The notes below the pieces were generated by a model. That model saw only the letters and a program-made list of their open reading frames with translations, was not told the origin of the DNA and made no database searches. This document shows, piece by piece, positions 21,241 through 26,668 of a DNA stretch of 26,668 nucleotides; position 1 is the first letter of the stretch, and each line of letters opens with the position of its first letter. The stretch spans positions 1-26,668 of the IMG/VR virus record IMGVR_UViG_3300025767_001189, one strand, 5' to 3'. Made by a program: the position numbers and the translations under genes. This DNA comes from a virus.

Positions 21241-22959
21241 TTATCCTTTAATCTGACTAAAGTTTTTCTCTTTAATAAACTCAATCTTCGAAGCAAACTT
21301 GCCATCTAAGATATCGCCTTTATGAGATATCACAAACACGTTGGTGTCATCTCCTAGAGTATAGATGATCTTCATTAAATTGTCAACACCTTCATAGTCC
21401 AAGGACGAATCAAATGTTTCGTCTAACACTAGCAGGTTAGTAGACACCGAGTTCTTCATCTTGGCGATCATGCGCCATGTAAACAAAAGCGCCAGGTCAA
21501 TACGTTGCTTCTCACCTTCAGAGAACGAATCGTAGGTAAAGCTGTCGCGGTGGCGTGAACGAATAGTCTCAGCAAAAGCCTCGTCTAAATTGAATGACAC
21601 AAAGAAGTCAAGCACTTGCAAATATTGATTGACTAGCTTGTTGATAACTGGAAGGTATTGCTTAACGATCTTGGTCTTGATGCCAGTATCTTTGAGCATC
21701 TCACCAATCACACTATTATAAGAGTATTGCTCATTAAGTGTCAGCTTGTCTTCAATTAACGCGTCATTCTTATTAACAAGCTCGGATAGCTCATTACGAC
21801 CTTGCTCAAGATCCCCAGACCCACTTGACAGCTTATCTAGCTCTTCTACAGTATCACCCACACTTTTCTGTAAACGAGTGATCGTTTGATTATTAGCGTG
21901 GATTTGCGATTGCCATTGACGCTCAGTATTCAACTTATCAGTAACTGTTTCGAGGTGACTATTAGTGCTGGTCATTTCAAGATCAAGACGCGTCAATGCA
22001 CTTTGCAGCTCTCTAGCTTTTGCCTTAGCACCAGCAATTTTGTCTTCTTTAATCTTGTCGGTAATATCTTGCGTACATGTAGGACACACATCATTCTCTT
22101 CAAAGAACTTGGCATTCTTCACAACAGACTTCATGTCCTGTTTGAACTGAGTTTCGTATTGAGCAAGCTGCTGTTGCTTTGAGGTTAACGACTTTAGTAG
22201 GGGCGTACACTCCTCTTGATATTGTTCGGCTTTAGTAGACAACAGGGTGTTGGCAGTCTGCAGCTCAGCAATCTCCTCGTGGAGATCTTTGATTAGCTTA
22301 TTCTTACTATCGCGCTGCTCTTCATTAATAGCCTCAATGTCTTTAATATACTTTTTCTGGCTACCAAGTCTGGTTTTGATGATTTCAATTTCATGTTTTA
22401 CGTCTTTGATCCTCTCACGTAGACCGCTGTTCTTCTCTTTTAGAATCTGATTCATTTTAGAGAACACATTGATATCTAATAGGTCTTCGATCACATCACG
22501 GCGAGCAATAGTACTTAGCTGCATGAACGGCACAAATGAGCTCGAACCCAAAACAACAATCTGATGGAAAGACTTGTGGTTTAATTTAATAATATTTTGC
22601 TCAAGAACCTTTTGGTATTCTTTAGCATGCGAATCTTGATTGATGAGGTCGCCATTCTTCCAGATCTCAAAACGTGAAGGCTTTATGCCCCGCACAATCT
22701 TAAATTGAGATCCAGACACATTGAACTCTACCTCAACAACTGTGTGTTTATTGTTGATTGTATTGACCAACTGAGGCTTGCTAATGTTACGATGAGCCTT
22801 GCCAAACAACGCAAACGACAATGCGTCGAGCATGGTAGACTTGCCGGCGCCGTTATGACCCACAACAAGTGTGGTAGGATTGCGTTGGAAGTCAACCTCA
22901 GTATACTTGTCTCCAGTACTGAGGAAGTTACGCCATTTTAAAGTTTGAAATTTTATCAT
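21241..22959 (-). CDS. 46: Recombination endonuclease subunit gp46 (Rad50/SbcC-like)
   Basis: A 572-aa SMC-like ATPase that with gp47 resects DNA ends for recombination-dependent replication. Walker A GHNGAGKS (34-41), a long coiled coil (about 170-420) broken by the zinc hook CPTC (292-295), ABC signature FSEGEKQRID (479-488) and Walker B LLVLDE (509-514). T4 gp46 has 560 aa. Start overlaps the gp47 stop (TAATG). Confidence 0.96.
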   Translation of the reverse strand: MIKFQTLKWRNFLSTGDKYTEVDFQRNPTTLVVGHNGAGKSTMLDALSFALFGKAHRNISKPQLVNTINNKHTVVEVEFNVSGSQFKIVRGIKPSRFEIWKNGDLINQDSHAKEYQKVLEQNIIKLNHKSFHQIVVLGSSSFVPFMQLSTIARRDVIEDLLDINVFSKMNQILKEKNSGLRERIKDVKHEIEIIKTRLGSQKKYIKDIEAINEEQRDSKNKLIKDLHEEIAELQTANTLLSTKAEQYQEECTPLLKSLTSKQQQLAQYETQFKQDMKSVVKNAKFFEENDVCPTCTQDITDKIKEDKIAGAKAKARELQSALTRLDLEMTSTNSHLETVTDKLNTERQWQSQIHANNQTITRLQKSVGDTVEELDKLSSGSGDLEQGRNELSELVNKNDALIEDKLTLNEQYSYNSVIGEMLKDTGIKTKIVKQYLPVINKLVNQYLQVLDFFVSFNLDEAFAETIRSRHRDSFTYDSFSEGEKQRIDLALLFTWRMIAKMKNSVSTNLLVLDETFDSSLDYEGVDNLMKIIYTLGDDTNVFVISHKGDILDGKFASKIEFIKEKNFSQIKG

Positions 22960-24020
22960 TAAGCTACTTCATACGTCTGAGCTTCAATCATTAGATCACT
23001 CATCTGTACTTTGATACGTTCTTTATCCAAATCTGTTTCGACCCCATCAACATAACTATTGAGCAGGGTTGTAGTATCTTCCAATGAAATCCCCTCATCG
23101 TCAACGCTTTCGCCAACAAATTCAGAAAAATTCTCTGCAATCTTTAGCTCGTGTATCTTACGGTTCTGAATACGATCAATAAAGCGATCAAACACAAACG
23201 TATCTGACTTGTTAATTACGACAACCTTGACAAACTTATTTTCACAATCATCTACATTTACAGTAATGTAGTCATGCTTGGTGTCATCATAGTAGATCTT
23301 CTTAAACATCGTGTAGGGGTTGCGTACTGCCGTTATTTCCCGCGTTTCAGTGTCGAGTATATGAAAGTACTTGGGATCGTCTGCATCGTTAGCAAAGAAC
23401 TCCATCTGACTACCAAGATACTGAACGTTGCCCTTCTGGGACTTGGTGTGGAAGTGTCCAGACAGAACCATTTCGAATCGCTGGAGCACAGCTGCATCCA
23501 TTCCCTCGTGCATCTCGACACCCTTCATCACCTCAAACCCTTTGAGTTCAAAGTGACCCCCAATAACAGGAGCTTCGCAATGCTGCAAGAATTTGAGAGA
23601 TTCTTCTTCGTTGTCTGGAGCAATCCATGGCACCAGACCCATACTAAGACTGCCATACTGCATAACAGTAGGACGATGAATAATATTGACTTCATTCATA
23701 TAGTGACCGAGTAACTCTTTCAAGCTGTTCAAGTCATTTGTATTCTTGTAGTATGTGTCGTGATTACCACAGATAATATCCATCGTGATACCATAGTCAC
23801 GCAACTTAGATAAGAACATCTTGCGGTTGCGATGCAACGCTTTGAAGTTAATAAATTTGCGATTGTCATAGTAATCGCCAAGATGCAGGATATTTGTAAT
23901 GTTGTGTTCCAACAAATAGGGGAAGAAAACTTCCCCATAAAACTTTTCCTGATAATCTAAGAAGATATCCGAAGAGTTTCGAATACCCGCGTGTGTGTCA
24001 TTCAGTATGGCAATTAACAT
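22959..24020 (-). CDS. 47: Recombination endonuclease subunit gp47 (Mre11/SbcD-like)
   Basis: A 353-aa metallophosphoesterase nuclease, partner of gp46. The metal ligands are seen in NDTHAG (7-12), LHLGDYYDNR (45-54), CGNHD (84-88), GGHFE (154-158) and SGHFHTKS (187-194). T4 gp47 has 339 aa. It overlaps the epimerase gene by 23 bases; GAGGA lies about ten bases before the ATG. Confidence 0.96.
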   Translation of the reverse strand: MLIAILNDTHAGIRNSSDIFLDYQEKFYGEVFFPYLLEHNITNILHLGDYYDNRKFINFKALHRNRKMFLSKLRDYGITMDIICGNHDTYYKNTNDLNSLKELLGHYMNEVNIIHRPTVMQYGSLSMGLVPWIAPDNEEESLKFLQHCEAPVIGGHFELKGFEVMKGVEMHEGMDAAVLQRFEMVLSGHFHTKSQKGNVQYLGSQMEFFANDADDPKYFHILDTETREITAVRNPYTMFKKIYYDDTKHDYITVNVDDCENKFVKVVVINKSDTFVFDRFIDRIQNRKIHELKIAENFSEFVGESVDDEGISLEDTTTLLNSYVDGVETDLDKERIKVQMSDLMIEAQTYEVA

Positions 24021-24762
24021 CCAAAATGTTCCTCTTAGGCGTCCAGCCCAACTTTAACAAATAATCAACTTCCGCTTCAGTGTGCACTCGTTCACCAACA
24101 GCCTTAGCAGTCACATACTCGCCGGTGTAACCCATTATCTTTGCGACTTCTGTGACTGGTACAGCATGACCGGTACCGATATCAACGACACCTTTATCTT
24201 GCACATCCAATCGACTATTATACACGGTATCAAAGTTTGTGACAAGCGTTTCGATAGCTGAGCACAAATCGCGGACATGGATGAAGTCTCGTTTATGTTC
24301 ACTGTTAATATAAGTCACTTCTTTATTCTGAAGTTTGCGGAACAACATATCCGGACGTCCGGGAAACACGGTGTGGAACCGCATACCAATTGCACGATAA
24401 GGTCGAGCCTGGCACTCGTTCATCTTCTTGGTACCGGCATACGGGTTAAGCCACCATTCATATGCATTGGATGAAGATGCATACAAAAGTTTGTCTGACA
24501 TCTGGGAACCATACTGTAGGAAGTTCTCCATACACATGGTGTTGTTATAATAGTAGCGCTCAGGGTTTTCAAATGATTGACGTACGCCTGGGTAAGCTGC
24601 TAAGTGGATAATGGCGTCATACTTTTCGCCAATGTATTGTTTCCAGTTGTCTTTTTTGGTGGCATCGCCCTCAAAGGACACTACGTTAAACCCACGGGCC
24701 TCAAAATGAACTTTGAGGTTTGATCCCACCATACCCTCTGCGCCGGTAATTAAGATGGCCAT
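23998..24762 (-). CDS. NAD-dependent epimerase/dehydratase (extended SDR)
   Basis: A 254-aa extended short-chain dehydrogenase of the sugar-nucleotide epimerase type. The Rossmann motif TGAEGMVG (6-13), HLAAYPGV (53-60), YASSSNAYE (94-102) and YAGTK (108-112; catalytic Y108, K112) are intact. RDFIHVRDL and VDIGTGHAVPV are the usual substrate-side motifs of GalE/uronate epimerases. It is shorter than typical GalE (about 310-340 aa) and lacks the usual segment between the SS and YxxxK motifs. Coupled to gp55 by TAATG. Exact sugar unknown; related sugar enzymes lie at 11995-12843 and 5582-6658. Confidence 0.88.
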   Translation of the reverse strand: MAILITGAEGMVGSNLKVHFEARGFNVVSFEGDATKKDNWKQYIGEKYDAIIHLAAYPGVRQSFENPERYYYNNTMCMENFLQYGSQMSDKLLYASSSNAYEWWLNPYAGTKKMNECQARPYRAIGMRFHTVFPGRPDMLFRKLQNKEVTYINSEHKRDFIHVRDLCSAIETLVTNFDTVYNSRLDVQDKGVVDIGTGHAVPVTEVAKIMGYTGEYVTAKAVGERVHTEAEVDYLLKLGWTPKRNILDVNCHTE

Positions 24763-25355
24763 TAATTATCTCCCATAAAATCTTGCAAGTCTGAATCAGC
24801 GTATACCGATCGTTTGCGCCGCTTCTCCTCATTAACATACTCTTTGAACTCAGCATCCTTATCACGCACACGATCAATTCGCTCCTTCAGAGTTTCTACA
24901 AAAGCACGTACGACCTCATCGTTCGCCACAACTTGATTATCATCTCCAAGATAACTCTCAAACCCATTCTGGGTAATGTAACGAATCTTTACATCTTGCT
25001 GCTTCTTCTCCTTGGCAATCCTACGCAAAAATGCATACCAAGAGATCTGTGTGAAATACGCAAAAGCATTTGGCAAACCCGTACGCGTTGCTGTTTCGAT
25101 GTTGTAGTTCTCGATAGCTCTAAGACAGTTCTCAACAGCATCCATTACCATCTCTTCACGATATGTGTAACGAATAAAGTTAGACTTGTGAGACAAACCT
25201 TCAGCAATTTTTAAAAAGCATTGAGCAATATAGTTAGGAACCACAGGAACGGCAACCCCATCCTTTTTGGATTGAGAGGCGCGGGTGCAGTACTCAACTA
25301 CAGCTTCAGAGAACTGTCTATTGTTTACGTAATGAGGTTTTTCTTTTGCATTCAT
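24762..25355 (-). CDS. 55: Late-transcription sigma factor gp55
   Basis: A 197-aa sigma-like factor that directs host RNA polymerase to TATAAATA late promoters, two of which are in this window. The segment FAYFTQISWYAFLRRIAKEKKQ (98-119) matches the sigma region 2 core of gp55, and YVNNRQF near the start is typical. The acidic/hydrophobic end DLQDFMGDN likely binds the gp45 clamp. T4 gp55 has 185 aa. A consensus-like minus-strand promoter lies about 30 bases upstream; the ATG has only a weak ribosome site. Confidence 0.93.
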   Translation of the reverse strand: MNAKEKPHYVNNRQFSEAVVEYCTRASQSKKDGVAVPVVPNYIAQCFLKIAEGLSHKSNFIRYTYREEMVMDAVENCLRAIENYNIETATRTGLPNAFAYFTQISWYAFLRRIAKEKKQQDVKIRYITQNGFESYLGDDNQVVANDEVVRAFVETLKERIDRVRDKDAEFKEYVNEEKRRKRSVYADSDLQDFMGDN

Positions 25356-25383
25356 AATATGTCACAAGTTAATAACAAAAGCT

Positions 25384-25412
25384 ATTATATCATAGCTAAT
25401 ACAAAAAAGCAA
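25384..25412 (-). promoter_or_regulatory. Sigma70-type promoter for gene 55
   Basis: On the minus strand TTGCTT (25412-25407), 17 bases, TATAAT (25389-25384). The -10 is perfect. Initiation near 25377 would give gp55 a leader of about 20 bases. It probably drives 55, the epimerase, 47 and 46. Confidence 0.7.
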
Positions 25413-25426
25413 CTGGAAAATATTAG

Positions 25427-25455
25427 TTGACTTTTTTCGCGAAAGGAATTATACT
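25427..25455 (+). promoter_or_regulatory. Divergent sigma70-type promoter, plus strand
   Basis: TTGACT (25427-25432), 17 bases, TATACT (25450-25455) on the plus strand. The spacer contains the 10-base palindrome TTTCGCGAAA (25435-25444), a possible operator. It points away from gp55 into the 3' end of the Sm-like gene, where the only plus-strand frame with a nearby purine-rich site is a 45-codon one at 25481-25618. Confidence 0.55.
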
Positions 25456-25484
25456 AATACCAGCGGTTAGGGGGCAGTATATGT

Positions 25485-25916
25485 CTAATGAATTTTGTGT
25501 GCTTCGTCTTCAACGTAAAAGCCATTATTGTTTTGAGGTTCAGCTGAGTCGGTACCGGCCATTAAGTCCATTGCATCTTGATATAGTTTATCTAGCATAT
25601 CCTTATCGTCCGGCGTAGTATCTTTATATGCATTATCAACAGTAAGAGTGTAGTTATTAAACAATAAACCGGTTGGAATGCATTCGCCCACTATTAGTGC
25701 GGAATTTAAATTAAGTACTTTTGAGGGATCATCCATATAGGTCATCCATGGCCGGAAAGTAAAATATCTCATTCCCAGCTCAGCATTCTCAACAGTTACA
25801 ATAATATATGCATGTCTTGCCAATATTGCATCCGTCTCTTCATTATTCCACAAAAGGACTTCGCAGATGATCTCATCACCATTACTAAGTTTTATTTGAC
25901 GGATGTCTTTACTCAT
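25485..25916 (-). CDS. Small conserved-looking protein with Sm-like N-terminus
   Basis: A 143-aa acidic protein. The first 60 residues, with IKLSNGDEIICEVLLW (8-23) and later YIIVTVENAE, read like the N-terminal strands of an Sm/LSm-type barrel. FRPWMTY (54-60) and a variable acidic tail follow. Such small proteins near uvsW and 55 are, as I recall, common in cyanophage-type T4-like genomes, with no known function. Its start overlaps the uvsW stop by eight bases. Confidence 0.72.
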   Translation of the reverse strand: MSKDIRQIKLSNGDEIICEVLLWNNEETDAILARHAYIIVTVENAELGMRYFTFRPWMTYMDDPSKVLNLNSALIVGECIPTGLLFNNYTLTVDNAYKDTTPDDKDMLDKLYQDAMDLMAGTDSAEPQNNNGFYVEDEAHKIH

Positions 25917-26668
25917 TGATATCCACCTTTACTATCTTAAATTTAAATTGCTCTTTGTTGTATATCTTTACACGCTCTGCAGAATGCAGTAAGGTAAAAT
26001 TCTGTCTACCCTTCCAATGCAAGTCATCAGCTACATCAAAAAGTTGTGTAGTAGATCCATCGTCCGACTTTCTCAACCCCCTACCAATACTTTGTAGTAC
26101 GCGGATTTGAGATTTTGAAGGAGAAGCGAATATAATATTATGCAAGTTCTTTATGTTAATGCCGGTACTAAATGTACCCATCGACGCAACAATAATAGCA
26201 TTACTCTGCTTCTCGACAATCTTACGTATCGCCTCTCGGTCATCTGCGCCAACTGCACCTGATACAAAAAAGACTTTACGATCTAACTCTGCCTTACTAC
26301 TTATCAGGTCGTAAAGAACCTTTCCGTGCTTCTCCACCAGCTGAAACAGCACTAGGGTGTTGCCTGTTCGATCTAGTGCTATATTTCTGATCAATTTGTT
26401 TCTTGCATCATTCTTTACAATAAAATCAATCTCCTGTTGATACGTCTGCTTGCCAAAATTTTGTCTGACAGATTCGGGATAGTTTAATAATAATACATTG
26501 ATATCTAAAGGAGCAAGTGTGTCGTTATCCTGCAACTCTTTTGTGCTCGTCACCTTGAATACGGGCCCGAATAATCCTTCTAATACTAGCTTATGGGTTT
26601 GTGTACCATCAAGTGTACCAGTGGTACCGAATCGATATTTTGCTTCAGTCGCCTTATTCATAATAGAA
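25909..26668 (-). CDS. uvsW: UvsW RNA-DNA/DNA helicase, C-terminal part (partial)
   Basis: The 3' part (at least 252 codons) of an SF2 helicase; the frame stays open to the window edge, so the true start and the Walker A half lie outside. T4 UvsW unwinds R-loops and branched DNA, switching replication from origins to recombination. Seen here are FGTTGTLDG (motif III region), LVLFQLVEKHGK (motif IV), VASMGTFSTGINI (motif V) and QSIGRGLRK (motif VI). The Met at 26661 is internal. Confidence 0.92.
   Translation of the reverse strand, partial: SIMNKATEAKYRFGTTGTLDGTQTHKLVLEGLFGPVFKVTSTKELQDNDTLAPLDINVLLLNYPESVRQNFGKQTYQQEIDFIVKNDARNKLIRNIALDRTGNTLVLFQLVEKHGKVLYDLISSKAELDRKVFFVSGAVGADDREAIRKIVEKQSNAIIVASMGTFSTGINIKNLHNIIFASPSKSQIRVLQSIGRGLRKSDDGSTTQLFDVADDLHWKGRQNFTLLHSAERVKIYNKEQFKFKIVKVDINE

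Noticed and set aside
25481-25618. 45-codon plus-strand frame downstream of the plus promoter as a gene
   Set aside because: It is antisense to the 3' end of the Sm-like gene and its ribosome site is weak; kept only as part of the promoter finding.
1-26668. tRNA genes, CRISPR arrays, insertion sequences, inteins, homing endonucleases
   Set aside because: None seen: gaps are too short for most, no cloverleaf or spaced repeats were noticed, and gp43, gp41 and UvsX carry no endonuclease insert. A tRNAscan or CRISPR scan was not possible.

Overview
The window is a contiguous piece of a T4-superfamily myovirus genome. Essentially every gene lies on the minus strand, packed with ATGA or TAATG stop/start overlaps, so transcription runs from high to low coordinates. 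It carries the T4 replication, recombination and late-transcription core: uvsW (cut by the window edge), 55, 47, 46, 45, 44, 62, regA, 43, uvsX, 40 and 41. The small 62-type clamp-loader subunit, the Hsp20 gene and the 58-codon gene between 44 and 62 recall environmental (cyanophage or marine type) T4-like phages rather than coliphage T4. The host cannot be named from the sequence.

Layout, read in the direction of transcription. 26668-24762: uvsW 3' part, an Sm-like small protein, a divergent promoter region and the late sigma factor gp55. 24762-20557: a sugar-nucleotide epimerase, gp47/gp46 nuclease and sliding clamp gp45. 20541-18410: a small gene, an internal promoter, clamp loader gp44, a hidden 58-aa membrane protein, gp62 and RegA. 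18288-16993: a late-promoter-to-terminator cassette with hsp20, a DUF3563-like gene and two short helical proteins. 16986-8511: queC, DNA polymerase gp43, an archaeo-eukaryotic-primase-like protein, a truncated UDP-sugar dehydrogenase, uvsX, 40, 41 and thyX. 8518-4335: a small gene, a structured leader, queD, a small gene, queE, a DegT-type aminotransferase, a radical SAM protein, a membrane peptide and dsbA. 4332-27: a late promoter, a hidden 59-aa gene, folE with a hairpin-rich leader, a small gene, a candidate PD-(D/E)XK protein, a QueD-like T-fold protein, a TGT/DpdA-like transglycosylase, dNMP kinase and a dCTP-deaminase/dUTPase family protein.

The main biological theme is 7-deazaguanine synthesis. 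FolE, QueD, QueE and QueC are the four enzymes that turn GTP into preQ0, and all four are present. A TGT-fold protein with the TGT-style aspartates sits in the same block. The simplest reading is that the phage makes preQ0 and exchanges it for guanine in its own DNA, as DpdA-carrying phages do, to resist host restriction. A second T-fold protein, a possible PD-(D/E)XK protein and the DegT/radical-SAM pair are the least explained parts. The queD leader can fold as a hairpin plus pseudoknot next to a shielded ribosome binding site, resembling a preQ1-type riboswitch.

Three further points deserve attention: an AEP-like gene translationally coupled to gp43, where T4 would use a DnaG-type primase; a GC-rich low-complexity insertion in UvsX that also opens a second long frame; and sugar-nucleotide genes scattered through the replication core.
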